Shown one piece after another: positions 1 to 8,299 of a stretch of 44,501 nt of DNA. The number at the start of each line of letters is the position of its first letter. Position 1 is the first letter of the stretch. A program made the translations under genes and the position numbers. The stretch covers positions 1 to 44,501 of the forward strand of contig NZ_BNAW01000068.1 in assembly GCF_014654205.1 (NCBI RefSeq), given 5' to 3'. Origin of the DNA: Amycolatopsis bullii (GTDB lineage Bacteria > Actinomycetota > Actinomycetes > Mycobacteriales > Pseudonocardiaceae). The notes below the pieces were generated by a model. That model had not been told where the DNA came from. It did not search any database and was given only the letters and a program-made list of their open reading frames with translations.

Positions 1-124
1 TGCCCTGCATCTGCGGGACGGACTTGGTCGTCGTGGCCAGGGTCCGGGCCGCCGCCCGGCTCAGGCTCGACGGCGCCAGCTCGGATTCCACCTGCTCGGA
101 TCCCACCGGGTCGGTGACAGTCAC
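1..124 (-). CDS. eshA: EshA-like family 2B encapsulin shell protein, N-terminus only
   Basis: Forty-one codons are visible from a GTG at 124 before the gene leaves the window. The peptide begins VTVTDPVGSEQVESE and continues with LSRAAARTLATTTKS and PQMQG. I recognise this as the N-terminus of EshA, the cyclic-nucleotide-binding-domain protein now classed as a family 2B encapsulin shell. The start lies 14 nt after the 2-MIB synthase stop, so the gene is the third of the operon. In other actinomycetes this shell encloses 2-MIB synthase. The nucleotide-binding domain lies outside the window, so the full-length call is inference from the N-terminus and the neighbours. Confidence 0.8.
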   Translation of the reverse strand, partial: MTVTDPVGSEQVESELAPSSLSRAAARTLATTTKSVPQMQG

Positions 125-138
125 AGCGAAAACCCCAA

Positions 139-1245
139 TCACTGGTAGCGGGGATTGGTGGCGTGCCAGGTGAAGCCGCCGCCCATCCAGGAACGGACAC
201 CCACGAGGAAGCGCTGCAGCTCCGGCGACGGCACGGCCAGCAGCGCGCGGTGGCCGTCCTCGAACTCGTGGACGATCTTGTTGTGCAGCGCGACGGTGGC
301 CTCCACCGCCTCCTCGACCGAGCAGTCCCGGTCGGCCGCGATCTGCAGCACCATGTTGCAGACCGGTTTTTCGTCGGCCGCGTCCTTGGCGACCGAGTGC
401 AGGTCGTTGACCAGCACCGACGCCGTCCCGGCCCGCATCATCGCCTCACGCACGCGCGGGTCGTAGTAGAACGGGGCGGCCAGCTCGTAGCCGCCGACGG
501 CGTCGACGAGCGTCATCGACGTGTAGAAGCTGTCGTGCTGGCGAGCCGCCAGGTACTCCCACGCCGGGGGATAACGCCCGGTGTGGCGCCACGCCGCGTA
601 GGCGTCCCAGCTGACGAACATCGAGAACGTCGCGTAGCAGACCCGCTGCACGAGCACCGGCGAGCCGTGGCGGCCCAGGTGGTCGATCCCCGAGTGCAGC
701 CCGACGAGGATCGGGTCGCTGCGCAACGCCTCGTCCAGCGGCTCCGAAAACTCCCCGGCCGGGGCGACCGGGTCCATCGCCGCCATGACCAGCGCCAGCC
801 GCGGCGGGAGCTCGGTGGGGGCCGCGCCGAGCGTGCTGTCGTCGGCGTAGTAGTCGTCGGCCGCCCACCAGACCGCGTTGAGCTGCGCCGCGACCAGCAA
901 CCGGTCCGGGTCGTCGCAGTCGGTGTGGGCGAGCATCGCCAGCCGGCCGAACCCCGCGCCGGCGATCTGCTCCAGGCCCTTGCCGCTGAACCCGCAGTCG
1001 GCCGCCCAGGCGACCAGCCGCCGGTCGACCTCGGCGGCGAGGCCGTCGTCGACGCGGCCCTGGACCGGGCAGTACAGCGGCGACGCGCTGCCGTCACCCC
1101 ACGGCAGGTACGCGTACGCCGGGTCCTGCCCGGCCGACGGCGCGAACTGGGTCGCGATCCGCGCCGCCGACGTCCCGAGCCCGAACGGCGCCGCCGGCAG
1201 CCCGCAGACGGTCCACTGTGGACAACTGGTGCTCTCCCCGGTCAC
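139..1245 (-). CDS. 2-methylisoborneol synthase (class I terpene cyclase)
   Basis: The enzyme cyclises 2-methylgeranyl diphosphate to the earthy odorant 2-MIB. The 368-residue protein has the aspartate-rich metal motif DDYYADD at residues 130-136 and the NSE-type motif NDLHSVAKD at about 280-288, both in the form seen in 2-MIB synthases rather than sesquiterpene cyclases. The start is a GTG at 1245, 10 nt after the methyltransferase stop, with a GAGGCGG-like ribosome site inside that gene's end. The N-terminal tail before the catalytic domain is only about 50 residues, much shorter than the roughly 120-residue proline-rich tail of Streptomyces homologues as I recall them. It keeps a GLGTSAAR segment at 22-29 that resembles a conserved tail motif. 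The tail is the likely signal for packaging into the encapsulin encoded next. Confidence 0.93.
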   Translation of the reverse strand: MTGESTSCPQWTVCGLPAAPFGLGTSAARIATQFAPSAGQDPAYAYLPWGDGSASPLYCPVQGRVDDGLAAEVDRRLVAWAADCGFSGKGLEQIAGAGFGRLAMLAHTDCDDPDRLLVAAQLNAVWWAADDYYADDSTLGAAPTELPPRLALVMAAMDPVAPAGEFSEPLDEALRSDPILVGLHSGIDHLGRHGSPVLVQRVCYATFSMFVSWDAYAAWRHTGRYPPAWEYLAARQHDSFYTSMTLVDAVGGYELAAPFYYDPRVREAMMRAGTASVLVNDLHSVAKDAADEKPVCNMVLQIAADRDCSVEEAVEATVALHNKIVHEFEDGHRALLAVPSPELQRFLVGVRSWMGGGFTWHATNPRYQ

Positions 1246-1255
1246 CGCGCCCGCC

Positions 1256-2107
1256 TCAGACGCGGTCGGCGGCGATCAGCAGGTAGTGGAAACTGCCTTC
1301 GCGGTAGGCGGTCAGGAACGGCTTCTCGACGCCGGTGGCGACCGACGACTTCTCCCGCAGCTCCCAGTAGGGAATCGTCGCCGCGGTCAGGTCGACGACG
1401 TTGATCGGCACGAACCCGTTGGCCGCCATGGCCTTGAAGTAGTCGCCGCGCGCGTGGATGTTGCAGATGTAGTGCTGGTCGATCTGGCTCACCGCGCGCG
1501 ACCGGCCGCCGGTGACGTCGTTGTAGCACCCGGTGATCGTCACGTACCGGCCGCCGGGCTTGAGCTGCCGCGCGTGCTCGGCGAACAGCTCGTTCAGGTC
1601 CACGTACATCGTGCTCTCGTTGTTCCAGATGCCCTGGAACGTCCCGGATCCGAAGCCGGTGTCGAGCATGTTCTTCAGGTGGTAGCGCACCGAGCCGTCG
1701 ATCCCGCGCTGCCGCACGTGCGCGTTGGCGAACCCGACCTGCTGCTCCGAAATGGAGATGCCGTCGACCTGGCAGCCGAACCGCAGGTGGGCCATGACGC
1801 TCGTGCCGCCGCGGCCGCAACCGGCGTCGAGCAGCCGGTCCTCCGGCTTGATCGGGCCGAGGTGGTCGAGCAGGACGTCCGCCTGCGCGGTCTCGAGCCG
1901 GTGCATCTCCGCGATGATCGCTTCGTCGCGCCGGTCGGCCGGGGTTTCGAGCACGGCCGGGTCGTAGTCGCCGAGCCCGTAGTGGTGGTGGTAGAGCCCG
2001 TCGACGTCGCCCAGCCGGAGGTTCACCGGATCCTTCTCCGCGTTCCAGTAGTCGGCGACCGACTGCTGGTAAGCGGTCCGGGTCACGGGCTTCTCGAGAG
2101 CGGTCAT
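1256..2107 (-). CDS. gppmt: Geranyl diphosphate 2-C-methyltransferase
   Basis: This SAM-dependent enzyme methylates C2 of geranyl diphosphate, giving the substrate of the next gene's product. The 283-residue protein shows the SAM-binding motif LLDAGCGRGGTS (about residues 93-104), an aromatic-rich N-terminus (YHHHYGLGDYD) and the WNNESTMY segment typical of the GPP methyltransferase group. I start at the ATG at 2107 because GAGGAG lies 8 nt upstream and the alignable part begins MTALEKPV. An in-frame GTG at 2248 would add 47 unconvincing residues. It is the first gene of the 2-MIB operon; the 235 bp upstream contain no gene and should hold the promoter. Confidence 0.93.
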   Translation of the reverse strand: MTALEKPVTRTAYQQSVADYWNAEKDPVNLRLGDVDGLYHHHYGLGDYDPAVLETPADRRDEAIIAEMHRLETAQADVLLDHLGPIKPEDRLLDAGCGRGGTSVMAHLRFGCQVDGISISEQQVGFANAHVRQRGIDGSVRYHLKNMLDTGFGSGTFQGIWNNESTMYVDLNELFAEHARQLKPGGRYVTITGCYNDVTGGRSRAVSQIDQHYICNIHARGDYFKAMAANGFVPINVVDLTAATIPYWELREKSSVATGVEKPFLTAYREGSFHYLLIAADRV

Positions 2108-2342
2108 CGATGGCACTCCTCGTCGTTTCCTTGGCAGGCAAGGGGATCCGCTCGGCGGCTGCCCCCTGGGAGGAAACGCTAGTGGCGGGAGTTTCGCAGG
2201 GACAAGAAGCTTCACTCGGGTTGGACCTTCGTTGCCCGTCCGGCCCAACGGCGCCCAGCTCAGAGGGGGCGCGCACGGCGCTGCCGCCCCTCGTTCGAGA
2301 CCGGGGCCGCCACGACCGGGTGACGAAACGCGACAGTGCGTG

Positions 2343-3890
2343 TCAGGTGATTTCGAGGTTCGCCATCATGCCCCGGTCTTCGTGTTCGGCGTTGTGGCAG
2401 TGGAAGAGGTACCGCCCGCGGTAGCCGTCGAAGCGGGTGATGATCTCCGCCGCTTCGCCCGGGCGCAGCGAGACGGTGTCCTTGAGCCCGGCGTCGTGCG
2501 GCAGCGGCGGCCGCCCTCCGCGCGAGAGTACGCGGAACCCGGCCAGGTGCAGGTGGACCGGGTGGTGGACGTCGGCGACCAGCCGCCACACCTCGACGTC
2601 GCCGAGGGCGACCGTGACGTCCGTGCGGGCCGGGTCGAACGGCCGCCCGTCGATCACCCAGCCGCGCCCGTGGTCCAGTTGCCCGGCGCGGAAGGAGAAG
2701 TCGCGGACCCGGACGGGCCGGTCCCAGGCCGGCAGATCCGTCGACAGCACCGCGGGAACCCGGCTGTCGTCGCGGGCGCGGCGGGCGACCCGGAAGGCCA
2801 TCACCTCGGCAGTGCGCCCGGACCCCAGCCGGTTCAGCAGGCGGACGCGGCCGCCGACCGGGACGTCCGCGAAGTCGACCACGACGTCGTAGCGTTCCGC
2901 CGGGCCGATCGGCAGGGTCGCCTGGGTGACGGGCGCGGCGAGCAGCCCCTGGTCCGCGCCGATCTGGACGAGCGGGAGCTGCCGCCCGTCGTCGGTGACC
3001 GCTTCGAGTTCGTAGTGGCGGGCGTTGGACGCGTTGAGGATCCGCAGCCGGTACCGGGCCGCGTCCACCTCCTGCACCGGCCACGGCGCGCCGTTGACCA
3101 GGAGCACGTCGCCGAGCACCCCGCCCAGGAAGCTCTCCCGCACGCCCGGCCGCTCCCGCAGCGTCCCGTCCAGCGACGGGTAGTCCAGGCTGCCGTCGGC
3201 GGCGAACGCGCGGTCGGCGATCAGCAGCGGCAGTTCCCGCGCCCCCGAAGGAAGGCCGAGCGCCTCTTCGGCGTCGTCGCGCACGATGTGCAGCCCCGCG
3301 AGACCGCGCCACAGTGCCGGAGCCGTGAAATCCATCCGGTGGTCGTGGTACCAGAGCAACGCCGGCCGCTGGTCGAGCGGGAAGGTGTAGCTGCGGGTGA
3401 GGTGCGTCCGCACGGCCCGCGGGTCGGGCATGGCGTGATGCTCCGCCGTCCAGCCCGCGGGCAGCACCAGATCGGTCGGGTAGCCGTCGGAGTCCGCCGG
3501 CGTCCGCCCGCCGTGCAGGTGCACCACGGTCGGCACGGCCAGCTCGTTGCGGTGGGTCACGGTGATCGGCCGGCCGCGGCGCGACTCGATCGTCGGGCCC
3601 GGGAAGGTGCCGTCGTAGGTCCACATCGGCGTGCGGATCCCGGGCAGGATCTCGACTTCCGCGACGCGCTGGGTGATCTCGTAGCGCCCGGGTGCCACCG
3701 GTGGCAGCACCCGGGGCAGCGGCAGCGGCACCCGGAACGGCGGTGGCAGCGGCACGGCGCTGCGGAGTTCGGCGCCGGTGACCGCGGGACGCCGCGACAG
3801 CGCGGCCGCGGTGGAGAGCGCTGCTGTTCCAGTCAGCAGGCCGAAGGCACCGCCGAGCCGCAGCGCCTGGCGACGGCTCAGCTCACGCAT
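2343..3890 (-). CDS. Tat-exported multicopper oxidase (laccase/CotA-like)
   Basis: The 515-residue protein begins with a twin-arginine signal (SRRQALRLGG followed by an Ala-rich stretch), so export of a folded copper protein is expected. All copper-binding motifs of three-domain multicopper oxidases are present in order: HLHGG at about 124-128, WYHDH at 180-184, HPVHLHLAGF near 450 and HCHNAEHEDRGMM near the C-terminus. It should couple one-electron oxidation of phenols, metals or similar donors to reduction of oxygen to water. The final Met after the HCH motif fits a type 1 copper axial ligand. The start overlaps the upstream membrane gene by 8 nt, so translation is probably coupled. The substrate cannot be told from sequence. 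Confidence 0.92.
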   Translation of the reverse strand: MRELSRRQALRLGGAFGLLTGTAALSTAAALSRRPAVTGAELRSAVPLPPPFRVPLPLPRVLPPVAPGRYEITQRVAEVEILPGIRTPMWTYDGTFPGPTIESRRGRPITVTHRNELAVPTVVHLHGGRTPADSDGYPTDLVLPAGWTAEHHAMPDPRAVRTHLTRSYTFPLDQRPALLWYHDHRMDFTAPALWRGLAGLHIVRDDAEEALGLPSGARELPLLIADRAFAADGSLDYPSLDGTLRERPGVRESFLGGVLGDVLLVNGAPWPVQEVDAARYRLRILNASNARHYELEAVTDDGRQLPLVQIGADQGLLAAPVTQATLPIGPAERYDVVVDFADVPVGGRVRLLNRLGSGRTAEVMAFRVARRARDDSRVPAVLSTDLPAWDRPVRVRDFSFRAGQLDHGRGWVIDGRPFDPARTDVTVALGDVEVWRLVADVHHPVHLHLAGFRVLSRGGRPPLPHDAGLKDTVSLRPGEAAEIITRFDGYRGRYLFHCHNAEHEDRGMMANLEIT

Positions 3891-4266
3891 CGACGCTCTC
3901 CAGGGGACGGCGCCACAGCGCGACGACCAGCGCGGCGAGCCCGGCGACGGTCAGCACGCCCAGCGGGAGGTGCAGCCACAGAGCGCCGTCCAGCCCGGCG
4001 AAGTACTGGACCGTCTCCGCGGCCACCACCGCCGCCGTGGCGGGGAACGGCCACGCCCGCCGCAGCCGGACCCAGACCACGATCGCGACGATCAGCTGCA
4101 CGTAGCCGAGGGACGTGACGACGTCGGCGCCGGTCGCGTGCAGCCGCAGACCGTCGTAGCTGCCGCTCAGGTACACCCCGGCGAACACCGGCTGGCCGGC
4201 GATCGCCACCAGGTGCGCGCCCGCCACGACCCGCAGGGTCCAGCTCGTTTTCCCGGTTCTTTCCAC
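3883..4266 (-). CDS. Small four-helix membrane protein next to the multicopper oxidase
   Basis: The 127-residue protein has four hydrophobic segments, at about 10-32, 48-67, 70-90 and 96-117, with short charged loops (RLRR, WRR). I do not recognise the family. It is the first gene of a two-gene unit with the multicopper oxidase, which it overlaps by 8 nt, and it is divergent from a LysR regulator 76 nt away. That arrangement suggests a membrane partner or accessory factor of the oxidase under LysR control, but this is inference from position only. Confidence 0.75.
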   Translation of the reverse strand: MERTGKTSWTLRVVAGAHLVAIAGQPVFAGVYLSGSYDGLRLHATGADVVTSLGYVQLIVAIVVWVRLRRAWPFPATAAVVAAETVQYFAGLDGALWLHLPLGVLTVAGLAALVVALWRRPLESVDA

Positions 4267-4307
4267 GTTCCGAAGCTATGACTGCGAAGCCATCATGTCT
4301 AAGATCA

Positions 4308-4325
4308 ATATCGCTATGCCGTTAT
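4308..4325. promoter_or_regulatory. Candidate LysR operator in the divergent intergenic region
   Basis: ATATCG and CGTTAT form an inverted repeat with one mismatch around a 6-nt spacer, in the 76 bp between the membrane-protein/oxidase unit and the LysR gene. The position and dyad fit a LysR-type box. The match is short and unproven. Confidence 0.4.
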
Positions 4326-4342
4326 GACGCGGGAGGCATGAC

Positions 4343-5224
4343 GTGGACCTCGGGACGCTGCGGCAGTTCCTCGTGGTGGCCCGGCTGGAACACCTCAGCC
4401 GCGCGGCCGAAGAGCTGCGCGTCGCCCAGCCGTCGCTCAGCCGCACCATCGCGCGGCTGGAGAACGAGCTCGGCACGCCGTTGTTCGACCGGGCCGGCCG
4501 GCTCCGGCTCAACGACGCCGGAAAACTCTTCCGCGGCTACGTCGAACGCGCTCTCGGCGAGCTCGACGCGGGGCGCCGCGCGGTCGCCGACGCGACGGGC
4601 GAGGGCTTCGGCACCGTGCGGCTGGCGTCGGAAACCTTCCTCACCCTCACCCGGCCCCTCGCCGCCTTCAAGCGCGCCCACCCGGACATCGAAATCGAAC
4701 TGCACCAGCTGCCGGCCGACGCGATGGCGCGGGCCCTGCGCGCCCAGGAGATCGACCTGTGCGTGGCGTCCCAGCCGATTCCCGACGAGGGTCTGGCCGG
4801 GGTGCAGCTGCTCGACGAGCCGGTGCTGGTCGCCACCCCGCTCGGGCACCGGCTGGCGGACCGCACCTCGGTCACCGTCGAAGACCTCGCCGGCGAGCCG
4901 TTCGTCACCGCCCGGCCCGGGCACTGGCACCGGCGGCTGCTCGACCGGCTCTTCGCCGCCCGGGACCTGACGCCGAAGATCGTCTTCGAGGGCGACGAAC
5001 CCGGCGCCATCCAGGAACTCATCAGCGCCGGGCTCGGCATCGGGCTCAACCCGGCGATGGCCCGCCGCGTGGCCGCGCAGGTGCCGGTCGTCTGGCTCCC
5101 GGTGGACAGCCCGGACTGCCGGCGCACGATCACCCTGTTCTGGGCCGCGGGCGACCGGCTGCCCGCCGCGGCCCGGCTGATGCGCACGACGCTCACCGGC
5201 TGGCTTTGGGACCCTCCGTCGTGA
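4343..5224 (+). CDS. LysR-family transcriptional regulator
   Basis: The 293-residue protein has the usual N-terminal winged helix-turn-helix (about 3-62, with LSRAAEELRVAQPSLSRTI) and a periplasmic-binding-type effector domain (about 90-290). The GTG start at 4343 is supported by GGGAGG seven nt upstream. It is divergent from the membrane-protein/multicopper-oxidase unit, the standard position for a LysR regulator of its neighbour. Its last 32 nt overlap the 3' end of the convergent ABC permease gene. The effector is unknown. Confidence 0.92.
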   Translation: MDLGTLRQFLVVARLEHLSRAAEELRVAQPSLSRTIARLENELGTPLFDRAGRLRLNDAGKLFRGYVERALGELDAGRRAVADATGEGFGTVRLASETFLTLTRPLAAFKRAHPDIEIELHQLPADAMARALRAQEIDLCVASQPIPDEGLAGVQLLDEPVLVATPLGHRLADRTSVTVEDLAGEPFVTARPGHWHRRLLDRLFAARDLTPKIVFEGDEPGAIQELISAGLGIGLNPAMARRVAAQVPVVWLPVDSPDCRRTITLFWAAGDRLPAAARLMRTTLTGWLWDPPS

Positions 5225-6023
5225 TCCCGGCGAGGAAGTGGCGCTGGGCCACGAAGAACACGATCAGCAGCGGCACGGTCGTGATGACGCTCCCGGCCAG
5301 CACGATCTCCCACCGCTGCTCGCCGGCCTGGCCGAACTGGTCGGACAGCGCCTTGAGCCCGCGCGGCAGCGTGTACAGGGCCGGGTCGCGCAGGTAGATC
5401 AGCGGTTTGAGCAGGTCCGACCAGCCGGCCTTGAGCTCGAACACGAAACTGACGATCAGCGCCGGGCGGCACAGCGGCACCGCGATGCGCCAGAACAGCG
5501 TCCAGTGGTTCGCGCCGTCGACGCGGGCGGCCTCGAACACTTCGCGGGGCAGGCCGAGGAAGAACTGGCGCAGCAGGAAGATGTAGAACGCGCTGCCGAA
5601 CAGATTCCCCGCCCACAACGGCACCTGCGTGTGCGCCAGGCCGACGCTGTTCCAGATCAGGTACACCGGGATCATTGTCACCGCGGCCGGCAGCATCATG
5701 GTGGCCAGCACCAGGCCGAAGAACGCGCTGCGGCCGGGAAAGCGGAAGTAGGCGAAGCCGAACGCCACCAGCGAACTGGTCAGCGTGACGGCCACGGCCC
5801 CCGCGAGGGACACCACGACGCTGTTGAGCAGCCAGGCCGCGACCGGCGCGGCCCGCCAGATCTCGACGTAGTTGTCCCACGCCCAGGTCCGGGGGATGAG
5901 CAGGTTGTCGAAGACCTGCGCACGCGGCTTCACCGACGCGCTCAGCAGCCAGACGAACGGGTAGAGGAACAGCACGGTCCCCGCGGCCAGCGCCGTCCAG
6001 CGGAGCACCTGCCGCGCCGTCAC
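5193..6023 (-). CDS. Carbohydrate ABC transporter permease, MalG type
   Basis: The 276-residue integral membrane protein has about six transmembrane segments and the EAA loop (EAARVDGANHWTLFWRIAVP, about 177-196) that contacts the ATPase. It is the third gene of a binding-protein/permease/permease operon and starts by a GTGA overlap with the MalF-type gene. No ATPase is encoded here. In actinomycetes such importers commonly share one MsiK-type ATPase encoded elsewhere, which I infer here. The gene's 3' end overlaps the LysR gene by 32 nt, convergently. Confidence 0.92.
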   Translation of the reverse strand: MTARQVLRWTALAAGTVLFLYPFVWLLSASVKPRAQVFDNLLIPRTWAWDNYVEIWRAAPVAAWLLNSVVVSLAGAVAVTLTSSLVAFGFAYFRFPGRSAFFGLVLATMMLPAAVTMIPVYLIWNSVGLAHTQVPLWAGNLFGSAFYIFLLRQFFLGLPREVFEAARVDGANHWTLFWRIAVPLCRPALIVSFVFELKAGWSDLLKPLIYLRDPALYTLPRGLKALSDQFGQAGEQRWEIVLAGSVITTVPLLIVFFVAQRHFLAGITTEGPKASR

Positions 6024-6925
6024 CGGTCACCGCCTTCGTAGTAGACGAACCGGCGGCTCAGCCGCACCTGCACGAGGGTGATCGCCAGGATCACCACGAA
6101 CAGCAGCCACGCCATCGCCGAGGCGTACCCGAGGTGGAGGAACTCGAACGCCTGCTGGAACAGGTAGATGAGGTAGAACAAGGCGGCGTCGTTGCTGTAG
6201 GTCGCCGAGGCCGCGGAGCCGTAGAAGGCGGTGTAGGCCTCGTCGAACGACTGCAGCGCCGCGATCGTCTGGACGATGAGGGTGAAGAACAGCGCCCCGC
6301 TGATCATCGGGACGGTGATCCGCCGGAACCGCTGCCACGCCGACGCGCCGTCGAGCTCGGCGGCTTCGTACAGCTCGCGCGGCACCCCGCGGAGCGCGGC
6401 CAGGTAGATGATCACCGTGCTGCCCGCCGACCACAGGTGCATCAGCACCAGCCCCGGCTTCACCCACGGCCCGTCGGTGCTCCACTGCGGACCGTCGATG
6501 CCGACCAGCCCGAGCACGGCGTTGACCAGGCCGACCTGGCCGTTGAACAGGATCAGGAACAGCACGCCGACGGCGACCTTCGGGGTGATCTCGGGCAGGT
6601 AGAACACCGTGCGGAAGAAGCCGGCCGACCGGCGCCCGGCCCGGGCCAGCAGCGAGGCCAGCGCCAGCGAGAAGGCCATCGTGGCCGGGACCGACATGAC
6701 GGTGTACACCATCGTGTTGACCAGGCTCTTGCGCACGGCCGGGTCTTCGAGGAGCCGCCGGTAGTTGGCCCAGCCCACGGCGTCCGGTGGCCGCAGCGCG
6801 TCGTAGTCGGTGAAGGAGAGCACCAGGCTGGCGATCATCGGGATCGCCATGAAGATCACGAACCCGATCATCCACGGTGACAAGAAGGCGTACGCGGCCC
6901 AAGCTTCTTTCGTGCGCCGCTTCAC
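6020..6925 (-). CDS. Carbohydrate ABC transporter permease, MalF type
   Basis: The 301-residue protein has six predicted membrane helices and an EAA loop (EAAELDGASAWQRFRRITVP) near residue 205, typical of the MalF/UgpA side of sugar importers. It starts at a GTG with a 4-nt overlap with the binding-protein stop and overlaps the MalG-type gene by 4 nt at its own end, so all three genes are very likely co-transcribed and translationally coupled. The sugar cannot be read from the permease. Confidence 0.92.
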   Translation of the reverse strand: MKRRTKEAWAAYAFLSPWMIGFVIFMAIPMIASLVLSFTDYDALRPPDAVGWANYRRLLEDPAVRKSLVNTMVYTVMSVPATMAFSLALASLLARAGRRSAGFFRTVFYLPEITPKVAVGVLFLILFNGQVGLVNAVLGLVGIDGPQWSTDGPWVKPGLVLMHLWSAGSTVIIYLAALRGVPRELYEAAELDGASAWQRFRRITVPMISGALFFTLIVQTIAALQSFDEAYTAFYGSAASATYSNDAALFYLIYLFQQAFEFLHLGYASAMAWLLFVVILAITLVQVRLSRRFVYYEGGDR

Positions 6926-8241
6926 CGGGCGGCGTCCAGCGCACGCTGGGCTTCCTGCTGGCCCTGGCGCAGGGCGTCGGCGGGCTGCTGCTCACCCGAG
7001 AGCACCCGGTTGACGGCGTTCTGCCAGGCCGTCTTGAACTCGGAACCGGCCGGGGACGCGGGCATGGTGAAGGCGCTGTCCTGGGCCGTGAGGACGGTCC
7101 GGACGGCGGCGTCGAACGCGGGCCGGTCCTTCAGCTGCACGAGGGAGCCGAAGATTTCCCGGTCGGCGACGCGGTTGCCGGTGTAGACGCCGGTGAACGC
7201 CTTGCCGCCGGCTTTCCGCTTCTCCGCGCGGGCCTTGGCGGCGGCGACCCACGTCGGCGCGTCGGTCATCGTCTTGATCCAGGTGCAGGCCTGCTCTTTG
7301 TGGGTGCTCCCGGCCGGGATGACCCAGGCGCTGCCGGTGACCCAGTCGATCGGGGTGCCGGCGGTGTCGGTGAAGGGCGCCGCGGAGAACCGCACGTCGG
7401 GGGAGTAGTTGGCCAGGACGTTGAGGTACCAGTCGTCCATCAGGGTGGCCGCCAGCTGGCCCTGCTTGAACGGGTTCTTCTCGCCGAAGAAGTCGAAGGA
7501 GTCGCGGAAGGCCTTCACCGCGCTCCAGCCGCCTTGGACGTCGATCAGCGATTTGGCGTACGTCAGGGCCTCGGCCAGCCGCGGGTCGTCGAGGTGGGCG
7601 GTGCGGCCGTCGTCGCTGAGCATCTGCACGCCGTTGGCCTTGGCCCACAGCGGGAGGAACTCGGGGATCTTCGGGTCGAACCCGATCCGCGACAGCCCGT
7701 TGCCCGTGCGGACGGTGAGCTTCTGCGCGGCGGTCGTGAGCTTGGCCCGGTCGCCGAGGTCCTGCGGAGTGAAGCCGCTCCCTTCGACGGCGGTGTCGTT
7801 CACCAGCAGCACCCGGTTGTCGTAGAACTCGGGCAGGCCGTAGACCTTGCCGTCGAGGGTGACTTCCTTGAGCGCGGCGGGCCGGTACTGGCCGACGTCG
7901 ATGTGCTGTTTGGCGATGCAGTCGGTGAGCGGCTCGAGCGTGCCGCGGGCGGCGTAGGTGCCGAGCAGCTGCCGGTCCAGGTAGACGAGATCGGGTGGGG
8001 TGTGCGAGGCGACGGAGGCGAGGAACTGCTGGGCGTCGAAGGCGCTGCCGCCGATCTTCACGGTGGCCGGCGCGATCGCCTTGCCCGCCAGCTCGGCGCG
8101 GGTGGTGGCGATTTCGTCGCCGAGGCCGAACCCCATGGTCGTCAGGGTGGCCGCGGCGCCGGTGTCGCCACCGCTGCCGACCCCACCGCACCCGGCGAGC
8201 AGAAGGACCACACCGGCACCGGCCAGAGCTTTGCGCACCAT
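6922..8241 (-). CDS. Extracellular sugar-binding lipoprotein of an ABC importer
   Basis: The 439-residue protein begins MVRKALAGAGVVLLLAGCGG, a signal peptide ending in a lipobox (LAGC), so it should be anchored outside the membrane. The rest resembles family 1 solute-binding proteins (MalE type), with a YLDRQ segment early and GSAWVIPAGS in the C-terminal lobe. I start at the ATG at 8241: it has GGGAGGGG upstream and a proper signal peptide, while the longer in-frame reading adds 43 basic residues. A sigma-B-type promoter lies about 30 nt upstream. It captures the substrate for the two permeases that follow. Confidence 0.92.
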   Translation of the reverse strand: MVRKALAGAGVVLLLAGCGGVGSGGDTGAAATLTTMGFGLGDEIATTRAELAGKAIAPATVKIGGSAFDAQQFLASVASHTPPDLVYLDRQLLGTYAARGTLEPLTDCIAKQHIDVGQYRPAALKEVTLDGKVYGLPEFYDNRVLLVNDTAVEGSGFTPQDLGDRAKLTTAAQKLTVRTGNGLSRIGFDPKIPEFLPLWAKANGVQMLSDDGRTAHLDDPRLAEALTYAKSLIDVQGGWSAVKAFRDSFDFFGEKNPFKQGQLAATLMDDWYLNVLANYSPDVRFSAAPFTDTAGTPIDWVTGSAWVIPAGSTHKEQACTWIKTMTDAPTWVAAAKARAEKRKAGGKAFTGVYTGNRVADREIFGSLVQLKDRPAFDAAVRTVLTAQDSAFTMPASPAGSEFKTAWQNAVNRVLSGEQQPADALRQGQQEAQRALDAAR

Positions 8242-8269
8242 TGCACACCCCTCCCAGAAGGAACGGTGG

Positions 8270-8295
8270 GTACCCGCTCGGGTGAGGGTCCAAAC
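8270..8295 (-). promoter_or_regulatory. Sigma-B-type promoter of the ABC importer operon
   Basis: Read on the minus strand it is GTTT, 16 nt, GGGTAC, matching the actinobacterial sigma-B/sigma-F group consensus (GNNT, 14-16 nt, GGGTAY). The -10 element lies 29 nt before the binding-protein start, a normal leader length. The same motif recurs before the stress genes at 25.8-30.4 and 41.8 kb. Confidence 0.6.
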
Positions 8296-8299
8296 CAGT

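Noticed and set aside
1725..1967. Small plus-strand frames inside the 2-MIB methyltransferase gene.
   Set aside because: They are antisense to a clear enzyme gene and have no features of their own.
2232..4118. A 628-codon plus-strand frame.
   Set aside because: It is antisense to the multicopper oxidase, is Arg/Pro-rich and has no domain, as expected from high-GC third positions on the other strand.
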